A stretch of DNA of 7,772 nt from Pseudomonadota bacterium (GTDB taxonomy: Bacteria; Pseudomonadota; Alphaproteobacteria; Rhizobiales; Devosiaceae), in assembly GCA_023430705.1 (NCBI GenBank), contig JAEYZJ010000088.1, positions 1 through 7,772 on the forward strand, given 5' to 3'. The translations under genes were made by a program, and so were the position numbers. The notes under the pieces were generated by a model. The model saw only the letters and a list, made by a program, of their open reading frames with translations, was not told the DNA's origin and did no database searches. Positions 1 through 6,449 of this stretch are shown here, piece by piece. Position 1 is the stretch's first letter; every line of letters begins with the position of its first letter.

Positions 1-720
1 ATGATCCTGGCGATCGGTGGCGATCATGCTCTCGAAGGCCTCGAGCACGCGAACCAGCGTACCGCGCACGTGCAGTGCATTGAGGCGCGCTGCCGCATCC
101 GGGTCGCGGCGTCGGATGGCGTCCAGCAGCGCATGATGTTCCGACTGCACGCGTTCGGCGAAGGCGCGATCGCGGCCGTGCCGGTTCATCAAGCTCTCGC
201 TCAGCCCATAGTAGCGGGCGATGAGGTCGGCCGCCTCGGTGTTCCCACCATGGGTATTGATGAACCGGTGGAAGGCGTGGTTGGCCGCGTCGATCCGACC
301 CCAGTCCATCGTGGCGATGGCGGCATCGTGTTCGGCCTGCAGCGCTTCGAGCTTGCGCACGGAAGACAGGGAGGCCTCGTCGGCGAACTGCCGGGCCATG
401 AACGATTCCAGCGCCTCGCCTATTTCGTGCGCGTGCACGAGCCGGTTGCGATCCAGCATGCGGACGCGGGCCCCGTGATTGGGGATGATCTCGACCAGCC
501 CCTCGCCCTCGAGCTGCTGCAGGGCTTCCCGGACCGGCTGCACGCTGACCCCGAACCGCTCGGCGATTGCCGCCATGCGCAGCCAGCCGCCAAGCGCCAC
601 CCGCCCGTTGATGATCTCGCCGCGCAGCAGGTTCGTGACCCGCTGGTAGCTCGTTTCAACTTCATCCCGTGGGCCGGCGCGCCGCCTTGCGCGTGTGACC
701 GGCGTCGTCTCCTGGCTCAT
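1..720 (-). CDS. GntR-family transcriptional regulator, FadR/FCD subfamily (3' end outside window)
   Basis: Cytoplasmic DNA-binding regulator, probably the repressor of the divergent operon. The frame is open for 240 codons from the ATG at 720 to the window edge, so only the last few residues should be missing (family about 220-250 aa). Residues 25-86 form the winged helix-turn-helix: an amphipathic first helix (YQRVTNLLRGEIINGR), the recognition stretch near 57-70 (GVSVQPVREALQQLEGEG) and the wing (IIPNHGARV). Residues 95-235 form the all-helical FCD ligand domain. The usual metal-site histidines are visible at H151 (AFHRF), H196 (EHHALLDAI) and H217 (LHVRG); the position often held by Asp before FH is Asn147. 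The start is supported by GAGGT about 5 nt upstream. The gene lies head-to-head with a sugar-acid ABC/catabolic operon, with a perfect palindrome between them. The effector is not deducible, but FCD proteins typically bind carboxylic or sugar acids, which suits the neighbours. Confidence 0.93.
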   Translation of the reverse strand, partial: MSQETTPVTRARRRAGPRDEVETSYQRVTNLLRGEIINGRVALGGWLRMAAIAERFGVSVQPVREALQQLEGEGLVEIIPNHGARVRMLDRNRLVHAHEIGEALESFMARQFADEASLSSVRKLEALQAEHDAAIATMDWGRIDAANHAFHRFINTHGGNTEAADLIARYYGLSESLMNRHGRDRAFAERVQSEHHALLDAIRRRDPDAAARLNALHVRGTLVRVLEAFESMIATDRQDH

Positions 721-742
721 GAATTACCTCAGCACAATGTCG

Positions 743-756
743 CATCGTATACGATG
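743..756. promoter_or_regulatory. Perfect 14-bp palindrome, probable GntR operator
   Basis: CATCGTATACGATG is its own reverse complement. Its core GTATAC flanked by AT-rich edges resembles sites reported for FCD-type GntR proteins (the general ATnGTATACnAT pattern). It touches the TTGACA box of the plus-strand promoter and lies 23 bp upstream of the regulator's own start codon, so one bound dimer could block both directions. I saw no second copy elsewhere in the window. Binding by the adjacent regulator is inferred. Confidence 0.7.
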
Positions 757-785
757 TTGACAGATTTGATACGCTCTTGCATGGT
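757..785 (+). promoter_or_regulatory. Probable sigma-70 type promoter of the transport/catabolic operon
   Basis: A consensus -35 box TTGACA lies at 757-762. A 17-bp spacer leads to CATGGT at 780-785, a weak -10 that keeps the key A and final T of TATAAT; weak -10 boxes are common in alphaproteobacteria. Transcription would start near 791-794, giving a leader of about 160 nt before the binding-protein gene. The box is sandwiched between two dyads (743-756 and 783-798), as expected for a repressed promoter. The -35 is clear; the -10 choice is uncertain. Confidence 0.5.
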
Positions 786-798
786 CATATATGTGACC
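783..798. promoter_or_regulatory. 16-bp near-perfect dyad at the expected transcription start
   Basis: GGTCATATATGTGACC is symmetric at 7 of 8 base pairs (only T788/G793 break it). GGTC...GACC arms are seen in operators of several GntR/FadR-type proteins. Its centre is 41 bp from the centre of the 743-756 palindrome, close to four helical turns, so proteins on both sites would sit on the same DNA face. The half-site differs from the upstream palindrome, so it may serve a second regulator or be a weak auxiliary site. Confidence 0.4.
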
Positions 799-801
799 GA
801 T

Positions 802-887
802 GGCGGGCAGTCCACCGGAATACTCCTCGCCGCCCGCCTCCCCACACGAACGATCGGCAGCCCCGCGTACCGACAGCTTCGGCTGCC
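802..887 (+). other. Structured 5' leader: two stem-loop candidates
   Basis: GGCGGGC at 802-808 pairs perfectly with GCCCGCC at 832-838. Further on, GGCAGCC at 856-862 pairs with GGCTGCC at 881-887. The second competes with a smaller hairpin CAGC-TTCG-GCTG at 874-885, which carries the extra-stable C(UUCG)G tetraloop. No run of T follows either, so they are not obvious intrinsic terminators. No small ORF with a convincing ribosome site is seen here. A role in mRNA stability or attenuation is inference, and GC-rich DNA gives short stems by chance. Confidence 0.35.
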
Positions 888-916
888 TGCCGCGCACGCT
901 GCCCCTAGAAAACAAG

Positions 917-947
917 CGGAGGAACGCCTCCGGCACATCCTGGGAGG
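917..947 (+). promoter_or_regulatory. Ribosome binding site of the binding-protein gene with a competing hairpin
   Basis: The Shine-Dalgarno GGGAGG (942-947) lies 4 nt before the ATG at 952; a second ATG at 948 is out of frame. Just upstream, CGGAGG (917-922) and CCTCCG (927-932) form a perfect 6-bp hairpin with loop AACG. The same CCTCC (927-931) is also complementary to the GGAGG of the ribosome site (943-947). The two pairings are mutually exclusive: the upstream hairpin would leave the ribosome site free. This is seen in the bases; any regulatory use is inferred. Confidence 0.5.
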
Positions 948-951
948 ATGC

Positions 952-2199
952 ATGATCAAGAATCTACTTCTGGCCGCCACCGTCGGCCTCGGCCTCGGCG
1001 TCGCCGCCCTGCCCGCACATGCGCAGCAGACGACGCTCGACTTTGCTTCGTGGCAGCTCGAGGAACCCGGGAACGCCGACTGGTGGAAGGCCGTCATCGC
1101 GGCATTCGAGGCCGAGAACCCCGACATCAAGATCAATCCCACCTATATCCCTTTCGCTGACTATCTGACCCAGCTGACCATCCGTTTCGCCTCCAACCGG
1201 GCGCCAGCGCTGATGCAGATCTCGGAGCAGAACTACGGCGCCTATGCCGCGCAGGGCTGGCTTGCAGGCCTCGACGAGCACATCAAGGGCACGGACATCG
1301 AGACCGGCTGGGCGGCTGCCCAGAAGGACCTTGCCTGGGACGGCGAGACGCGCGGCGTGCTCGTCTCCAACGCCGCACTGGTGCTGTTCTATAATTCCAA
1401 GCTGCTCGAGGACGCCGGCGTTGCCGTGCCGACCAGCTTCGAGGAGTACCAGGCCGCCGTCGCTGCCCTCACCAAGCCCGATGATGGCATCTTCGGCCTC
1501 TCGGCCGTGACCACCGACCACCCGACGGTGGCAGAGGACATGCAGCGCTACATCGGCTACGCCGGCCAGTCCGTGATCAAGGACAACGCCTACAACCTCA
1601 CCTCACCCGAGGTGGTGGCAGCGGTGGAGACCTACCGCAACGTGGTGGGCAAGAACGCGCCCCTCGGCAACAACTCGGCTGTCGCGCGCCAGCTCTTTGT
1701 CGATGGCAGGACCGCCTTCCTCGTTGACGGCCCCTGGGTCTGGACCTGGCTGGAAAAGGCCACGCCAGAAATGCGCCCGAACCTGCACATGGTGAAGACG
1801 CCGTGGGAGCCCTCGCAGGCCCCTGGTGGCGTGTCGCTGCACATCGGAGAAGGCCTCGACGAGGCGACTGAGGCCGCGGCCTGGAAGTTCATCGAGGTGG
1901 CGAGCCGACCCGAGTGGCAGCGCCAATACCTGATCATGACGGGCCAGCCCTCGGGCCGCGCCGCCTCGGTGCTGACCGAGGAGGACGTGACCGCCTCGCC
2001 GCACCTGCAGGTGATCGCTGATGCGGCGGCCGCCGGTGTGCCGCTGTTCCCGACGCACCAGGCTGTCCGCGCCTACTTCAACGAGTACTCGGCGATCATG
2101 CGCGGAGCCGCGCTCAAGGTGCTGACGACCGACGCTGCGGTGGCGGACATCATGGCCGAGACCCAGGCCGAACTCGAGCGCGCGGTTCCGCTGAACTAA
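952..2199 (+). CDS. ABC transporter periplasmic sugar-binding protein (extracellular solute-binding family 1)
   Basis: Captures the substrate in the periplasm and delivers it to the two permeases encoded downstream. The protein has 415 aa, normal for the MalE/UgpB-like family. A Sec signal peptide is clear: MIKN, a hydrophobic core at 5-20, then PAHA with predicted cleavage after residue 24. Family landmarks include the early strand TLDFASW, WKAVIAAFEAENPDIKI near 44-60, the hinge-side motif LFYNSKLLEDAGV at 145-157 followed by VPTSFEEY, FVDGRTAFLVDGPW near 250-262, and GGVSLHIGEG near 292. There is no lipobox cysteine, so it should be soluble periplasmic. The frame stays open upstream to base 1, but that stretch is antisense to the regulator; the ribosome site, signal peptide and leader fix the start at 952. 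The ligand cannot be read from the sequence; enzyme context suggests a sugar acid or a uronate/aldonate-containing sugar. Confidence 0.95.
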   Translation: MIKNLLLAATVGLGLGVAALPAHAQQTTLDFASWQLEEPGNADWWKAVIAAFEAENPDIKINPTYIPFADYLTQLTIRFASNRAPALMQISEQNYGAYAAQGWLAGLDEHIKGTDIETGWAAAQKDLAWDGETRGVLVSNAALVLFYNSKLLEDAGVAVPTSFEEYQAAVAALTKPDDGIFGLSAVTTDHPTVAEDMQRYIGYAGQSVIKDNAYNLTSPEVVAAVETYRNVVGKNAPLGNNSAVARQLFVDGRTAFLVDGPWVWTWLEKATPEMRPNLHMVKTPWEPSQAPGGVSLHIGEGLDEATEAAAWKFIEVASRPEWQRQYLIMTGQPSGRAASVLTEEDVTASPHLQVIADAAAAGVPLFPTHQAVRAYFNEYSAIMRGAALKVLTTDAAVADIMAETQAELERAVPLN

Positions 2200-2209
2200 G
2201 CGCCGTCAC

Positions 2210-2243
2210 GGACGCGGCGGCATGCCACCCGGCCGCCGCGTCC
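2210..2243 (+). promoter_or_regulatory. Strong intergenic stem-loop between binding-protein and permease genes
   Basis: GGACGCGGCGGC (2210-2221) pairs perfectly with GCCGCCGCGTCC (2232-2243), a 12-bp GC-rich stem with a 10-nt loop, starting 11 nt after the binding-protein stop codon. No T-run follows, so complete intrinsic termination is unlikely. In binding-protein-dependent operons such as malE-malF, structures here protect the upstream mRNA end and/or give partial termination, so the binding protein outnumbers the membrane subunits. That role is inferred by position. Confidence 0.7.
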
Positions 2244-2278
2244 AACTTCCTGCATTCCCCATGTATCAGGAGAGGCCG

Positions 2279-3220
2279 ATGACGAACGCGTCCTCGATCG
2301 GCACCACTCGGCGCAAGCCGCGGCTGTTCGACATCAACTATCACCGCCGGCAGACCTTGCTCTCTTTCGCGCTCCTCATCCCAGCTGCAGCAGCGGTGCT
2401 GCTCCTGATCGTCTATCCGCTCTACCAGGTCGTCGAGATCTCGTTCCGCGACGGCCGGCTGATGAATTTCGCCCGCATGGGCGAACTGCCGCTGGGCGTG
2501 GGCAATTACGCGCGCGTGCTGGCCGACCCGATGTTCTGGCGCGCCACGCTCAACTCGACGCTTTATGTCGGGGGCAGTGTCGGTGGCGCTTTCCTGATCG
2601 GCCTGGCCACCGCGCTGTTGCTCAACCGGCAGTTGCCCGGCAACCGCATCCTGCGCACCCTGGTGCTCGTCCCCTGGGCGGTGCCGGGCGTTATCGTCGC
2701 CATCATGTTCCTGTGGATCCTCGACGGCTCGTTCGGCGTGTTCAACGCGATGCTGCGCTCGGCCGGCCTGCTATCGGGCGAGATGCCCTGGTTCGTCGAT
2801 TCACGCACCGCCATGGTCGCCGTGATCATTCCGACGATCTGGAAGACCTATCCGCTGATCACCCTGACCCTGCTGGCCGCGTTGCAGTCGATCCCCCGCG
2901 AGCTTTACGAAGCCGCCAATGTCGATGGTGCCACCAAGGTCCAGCAGTTTGGCTATATCACCTGGCCGGGCATACAAGGGGCCTCGTTCCTCGTCATCAT
3001 GATCTCGGCGCTGGGCGTGTTCCGCGACGTCGATATCGTGTTCGCCACCACGCATGGCGGCCCCGCGGGCGCCACCGAGACGCTGGCGCTTTATGTCTAC
3101 AAGGAAGCCTTCCACTATTTCCGCATGGGCACCGCCACGGCGGTCGGTACGCTGATGATCTGTGCCGCATTCCTGATCGCGGCGACGCTCGCGGCCCTGT
3201 CGCGCAACTCGAAGTTCTGA
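2279..3220 (+). CDS. ABC sugar transporter permease, MalF/UgpA type
   Basis: Inner-membrane channel subunit, expected to pair with the permease encoded next. The start at 2279 is preceded by AGGAGAGG (2268-2275) and gives 313 aa, typical of the MalF/UgpA group; an in-frame ATG at 2222 would add 19 residues but lies inside the stem-loop and has no ribosome site. The N-terminus is basic (TRRKPR), then a first membrane helix at about 27-49 (LLSFALLIPAAAAVLLLIVY), a periplasmic loop, and further helices including LRTLVLVPWAVPGVIVAIMF. The cytoplasmic EAA loop that docks the ATPase is clear at 211-218 (EAANVDGA), continuing to the conserved WP of ITWPGIQ. The next gene begins 12 nt after the stop codon. 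Confidence 0.95.
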   Translation: MTNASSIGTTRRKPRLFDINYHRRQTLLSFALLIPAAAAVLLLIVYPLYQVVEISFRDGRLMNFARMGELPLGVGNYARVLADPMFWRATLNSTLYVGGSVGGAFLIGLATALLLNRQLPGNRILRTLVLVPWAVPGVIVAIMFLWILDGSFGVFNAMLRSAGLLSGEMPWFVDSRTAMVAVIIPTIWKTYPLITLTLLAALQSIPRELYEAANVDGATKVQQFGYITWPGIQGASFLVIMISALGVFRDVDIVFATTHGGPAGATETLALYVYKEAFHYFRMGTATAVGTLMICAAFLIAATLAALSRNSKF

Positions 3221-3232
3221 GGGGGCACGAAG

Positions 3233-4087
3233 ATGCAACGCTCCGACAACAAGCCGCTCACGCTTTCGCGCATCCTCGGCTTCCTGGTTCTGGCCGGTTT
3301 TGCGCTGGTGACGGTGTTCCCGTTCTACTGGATGGTAATGACGGCGATCATGCCGACGGACACTATCCTGTCGCGCACGCCCTCGATCCTGCCCGACCTC
3401 ACACGCATGGATTTCTCCGCCTTCGCCGAGATCTTCGACGGGCGGCCGTTCCTCACGTGGATCCTCAACAGCCTGATCGTCGCCTTCGCTTCGACCTTCC
3501 TCAGCCTGTTCGTTTCGACGCTGGCCGGCTACTCGCTGTCGCGCTTCTCGAGCCCGCCGCAGCAGGCGCTGGGCGGCGCGCTGCTGATAAGCAAGCTGAT
3601 CCCGGCGAGCCTGATCCTGATCCCGCTGTTCATCATCTACACCAATATCGGCCTGTTCAACTCGCTGTGGGGCCTCGTCGCGGCCAACATGACAATCGGC
3701 GCACCGCTCGCCACATGGCTGATGAAGGGGTTCTTCGACCGCATCCCCCGCGAGTTGGAACAGGCCGCCATGATCGACGGCGCCAGCCAGTTGCAGGCGC
3801 TGTGGCTTGTGGTGCTACCGCTCGCCAAACCCGGCATGGCCGCCTCCACCGTCTACCTGGTGCTGACCAGCTGGAGCGAGTTCATCTTCGCCCGCACCCT
3901 GGTCGACCGGCCAGAGGTGCAGGTGCTTACCGTCGGCATGCAGAGCTTTGTCGGCGAACAGATGGTCGACTGGTCCATGCTCATGGCCGCCGGCACCATC
4001 TCAGTACTTCCCGCGATCGTTCTCTTCGTCTTCCTCGAGCCGTTCCTCGTCTCGGGCATGACCAAGGGCGCGCTCGCCGGCACCTGA
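3233..4087 (+). CDS. ABC sugar transporter permease, MalG/UgpE type
   Basis: Second inner-membrane channel subunit of the importer, 284 aa, normal for the MalG/UgpE group. The first helix (about residues 12-35, ILGFLVLAGFALVTVFPFYW) ends in the typical FPFYWMVMTA motif of this family. SLIVAFASTFLSLFVSTLAGYSLSRF is the conserved helix pair before the SKLIPASLILIPLF segment. The ATPase-docking EAA loop is at 176-184 (EQAAMIDGA) with the following LVVLPLAKPG. GAGGGGG (3219-3225) sits 7 nt before the ATG and overlaps the previous stop codon, so the two permeases are probably translated together. No ATPase gene follows; the next gene is metabolic. Confidence 0.95.
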   Translation: MQRSDNKPLTLSRILGFLVLAGFALVTVFPFYWMVMTAIMPTDTILSRTPSILPDLTRMDFSAFAEIFDGRPFLTWILNSLIVAFASTFLSLFVSTLAGYSLSRFSSPPQQALGGALLISKLIPASLILIPLFIIYTNIGLFNSLWGLVAANMTIGAPLATWLMKGFFDRIPRELEQAAMIDGASQLQALWLVVLPLAKPGMAASTVYLVLTSWSEFIFARTLVDRPEVQVLTVGMQSFVGEQMVDWSMLMAAGTISVLPAIVLFVFLEPFLVSGMTKGALAGT

Positions 4088-4114
4088 TCCAAACACAAGG
4101 GCAACAAGAGAGCG

Positions 4115-5038
4115 ATGGATCGCAACAGTTTCCGCGGCATTTTCGTCATCGTGACGACGCCGTTCACCGATGACGTCAGGCTGGATGAGGCAGCGCTGGA
4201 GTCGACCATGGAATTCTGCCTCAAGGCCGGCGTCCACGGCGTAGTCGCCAATGCGCTGGCCAGCGAAGGGTTCTACCTCACCGAAACCGAGCGCCGGCGC
4301 GCCGCCGAGATCGTTGTCGGCAAGGCTAAGGGCAAGGTGCCGGCCATCGTCGCTGTCTCGGCGCCGCACTACCTGCTGGCCGTCGACTACGTGCGCCACG
4401 CCGAGAGCATCGGCGCTGACGCCATCATGGCGCTGCCGCCCAGCCTTCATCCCTCGAGCCCGGCCGAGATCAAGGCGCATTACAAGGCGATCGGTGCCGC
4501 CACTTCGCTTCCGCTGGTCATCCAGAACGTCTCGGGCCAGGGCGCGACGCCGTTGAGCGCGCCACTGATCGCCGAGTTGGTGAGCGAGATTCCGAACGCG
4601 CGCTTCGTGAAGGAAGAATCGGGTTACCCGGCCCAGACAGTCGGCGAGATCATTCGCCTCTGCGGTGACCGGGTCGAAGGCGTCATGGGCGGCAAGGCCG
4701 GCAAGACGCTGATGGAGGAAGTCCGCCACGGCGTCGCCGGAACCATGCCGGCCTGCGAGTTCGCAGACGTGCATGTCGCGCTCTGGAACGCCATCGAGGC
4801 CGGGGAGCAGGAGCGCGCCCGCTCGATCTTCAACCGCCTGCTGCCGCTGCTCAACCTCGAGCAGGACTACGGCATGCCGTTGATGAAGGAAGTGCTCAAG
4901 ATGCGCGGCGTCATCCCATCCAGCGCAGTGCGCCAGTCCGGCTTCCGCCCACTTGATGACAATGCCCGGGCCGAGGCAGCCGCCATCATGGACGGCCTTG
5001 CTGACCTGATGCTCCCCGAATACGCGCACCGGCGCTGA
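4115..5038 (+). CDS. DapA-superfamily (class I aldolase-type) lyase or dehydratase
   Basis: Cytoplasmic TIM-barrel enzyme of the dihydrodipicolinate synthase/N-acetylneuraminate lyase superfamily, 307 aa, a usual length. The Schiff-base lysine is K166 in RFVKEES. Two canonical features are missing: the catalytic Tyr of the YNxP motif is Gln137 (VIQNVSG), and the substrate-binding GTTGE loop is replaced by NALASEG followed by the family-like FYLTETER. So this is very unlikely to be dihydrodipicolinate synthase. From memory, sugar-acid members such as L-2-keto-3-deoxyarabonate dehydratases have similar ANxxSE and IQD-type segments, so a 2-keto-3-deoxy sugar-acid dehydratase or aldolase is the best guess. 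It lies 27 nt after the permease gene with only a weak ribosome site (AAGAG at 4106-4110). It probably acts on the product of the enolase-superfamily enzyme encoded next. Confidence 0.9.
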   Translation: MDRNSFRGIFVIVTTPFTDDVRLDEAALESTMEFCLKAGVHGVVANALASEGFYLTETERRRAAEIVVGKAKGKVPAIVAVSAPHYLLAVDYVRHAESIGADAIMALPPSLHPSSPAEIKAHYKAIGAATSLPLVIQNVSGQGATPLSAPLIAELVSEIPNARFVKEESGYPAQTVGEIIRLCGDRVEGVMGGKAGKTLMEEVRHGVAGTMPACEFADVHVALWNAIEAGEQERARSIFNRLLPLLNLEQDYGMPLMKEVLKMRGVIPSSAVRQSGFRPLDDNARAEAAAIMDGLADLMLPEYAHRR

Positions 5039-5089
5039 CCCATATTGGCGGCAGCGCCGCCACCACCTTCAGTTCTTGAGAGGCTTGAA

Positions 5090-6415
5090 ATGAACCAGAT
5101 CGACAAGCAGATCGGCACTGCCGAGAATGCGGTCAACACCTACTCGTCGCCGTCCGAACTGCGGATCACCGACATCCGCATCGCGGTCGTCGCTTCAAAC
5201 TATGACTACCCCATCATCAAGATCGACACCAACCAGGGCGTCTATGGCCTGGGGGAGGTGCGTGACGCCGGCCACGCGGTCAACGCGCTGCAGTTCAAGT
5301 CGATGCTGCTGGGCCAGAGCCCCTGCAACGTCGACATGATCTTCCGCGCCATCAAGCGCTACGGCAACTGGGGCCGCGAGGGCGGCGGCGTCTCGGGCAT
5401 CGAGATCGCGTTGATGGACCTGATCGGCAAGATCTATGGCGTGCCCTGCTACCAGCTGCTGGGCGGCAAGCACCGTGACAAGGTCCGCCTCTACGGCGAC
5501 ACCCCGACTCCGGACAACCCCACCGCCGAGGACTTCGTCACCGCTGTGAAGGGCCGCCGCGACCGTGGCCTCACCTGGATCAAGTTCGACTTGCGGCCCA
5601 GCCTGTTCGAGACCGGCGACAGCCCCCTGATCGGCCATGACGCCCGTCACGAGGTAGAGTTCGCCGACGGCCAGTGGTTCAAGGCCCCGATGGCCGGCCG
5701 CGGCGTCAAGCTCACCGACGAGACCGTCGAACGTGCCGCGCATGTCGTCTCCGAGGTCCGCAAGGCCGTCGGCAACGGCATCCAGCTCTGCGTCGACCAC
5801 TTCGGCGAGAACTACCTGACCTCAGACGAGGTGATCCGCCTAGGCCAGGCGCTCGAGCCCTACAATCTCGCCTGGATGGAAGATCCGGTGTCGCGCTTCG
5901 ACATCCCGGGCCACAAGAAGGTCGCCGACGCGCTGCTGACCCCGATTGCCGCCGGCGAAGACCTCTACCTCCGCGACGGCTTCCGCGAGGCCATCCAGAC
6001 CCGCGCCTTCGACATCGTGCATCCCGACCTGCTGACTTCGGGCGGTCTGATGGAAACCAAGCGCATCTCCGACGACGCCGAGGAGCAGGGCATCCCGACG
6101 GCGCTGCACTGCGCCGGATCGCCCATCGGGTTCATGGCCAACATCCACACCGCCGCGGCAATCTCGAGCTTCCTGTCGTGCGAACATCACGGCCTCGACC
6201 TGCCGTTCTGGGAGAGCCTCGTCACCGGGCTCGACAAGGACTACATGGCCGACGGCTACGTCACCGTGCCGAACAAGCCCGGCCTTGGCGTCGACCTCAA
6301 CCTCGAGGCAATCGAGGCGAACCTGCGCACCCCGGGCACGATGTTCCTGTCTACCGAGGAGTGGAATACGCCCAAGCTCGGTTTCTGGCGGCCTGACGAC
6401 CGCTGGCCGGAATAA
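5090..6415 (+). CDS. Mandelate racemase/muconate lactonizing-type enolase-superfamily enzyme, probable sugar-acid dehydratase
   Basis: Abstracts the proton alpha to a carboxylate in a Mg-dependent reaction; expected to dehydrate an aldonate or aldarate to a 2-keto-3-deoxy acid. The ATG at 5090 has GAGAGG 6 nt upstream (5078-5083), giving 441 aa; a TTG at 5045 in the same frame has no such site. The N-terminal capping domain spans about residues 20-135 (LRITDIRIAVV, GVYGLGEVRDAG). Barrel residues follow: K165 in WIKFDL, metal ligands D236 (CVDHFGEN), E264 (WMEDP) and E290 (AAGED), D313 (HPDLL) and H340 (LHCAGSPIG) as the His-Asp dyad, and E375 (FWESL). These match the mandelate racemase subgroup, but the second Lys of KxK is Asp167. 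About 50 residues lie between K165 and the next barrel helix (168-220), longer than usual. It is the last gene of the operon and ends just before a strong hairpin. A cycloisomerase or epimerase role is possible. Confidence 0.92.
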   Translation: MNQIDKQIGTAENAVNTYSSPSELRITDIRIAVVASNYDYPIIKIDTNQGVYGLGEVRDAGHAVNALQFKSMLLGQSPCNVDMIFRAIKRYGNWGREGGGVSGIEIALMDLIGKIYGVPCYQLLGGKHRDKVRLYGDTPTPDNPTAEDFVTAVKGRRDRGLTWIKFDLRPSLFETGDSPLIGHDARHEVEFADGQWFKAPMAGRGVKLTDETVERAAHVVSEVRKAVGNGIQLCVDHFGENYLTSDEVIRLGQALEPYNLAWMEDPVSRFDIPGHKKVADALLTPIAAGEDLYLRDGFREAIQTRAFDIVHPDLLTSGGLMETKRISDDAEEQGIPTALHCAGSPIGFMANIHTAAAISSFLSCEHHGLDLPFWESLVTGLDKDYMADGYVTVPNKPGLGVDLNLEAIEANLRTPGTMFLSTEEWNTPKLGFWRPDDRWPE

Positions 6416-6421
6416 ACTGAG

Positions 6422-6448
6422 CGGGTCCGGCCTTGCCGGCCGGGCCCG
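6422..6448 (+). terminator. GC-rich hairpin ending the operon
   Basis: An 11-bp stem (6422-6432 with 6438-6448, one G-U pair at 6426/6444) closes a 5-nt loop TTGCC, starting 6 nt after the stop codon of the enolase-superfamily gene. There is no T-tract after it on the plus strand, so it is a terminator-like or 3'-end protecting structure rather than a textbook intrinsic terminator. It lies between converging genes and may serve both directions. Confidence 0.6.
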
Positions 6449-6449
6449 A

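Noticed and set aside
1..951. A 732-residue plus-strand frame reading through into the binding-protein gene from base 1.
   Set aside because: The first part is the antisense of the GntR/FCD gene, and a promoter, leader, ribosome site and signal peptide place the true start at 952.
2222..2278. Upstream in-frame ATG for the first permease.
   Set aside because: It lies within the intergenic stem-loop, lacks a ribosome site and would add a non-conserved 19-residue tail; the ATG at 2279 has a strong AGGAGAGG.
2713..4173. A long 486-codon plus-strand frame spanning both permease genes.
   Set aside because: It overlaps two well-supported membrane proteins in another frame and its translation is Arg/His/Pro-rich with no family features, typical of a high-GC shadow frame.
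4001..5029. A 342-codon minus-strand frame opposite the DapA-type gene.
   Set aside because: It is antisense to a gene with clear family sequence, starts inside the permease gene and shows no recognisable domain.
4115..5038. Naming this gene dapA.
   Set aside because: The catalytic Tyr and GTTGE loop are absent and the context is sugar-acid uptake, not lysine biosynthesis.
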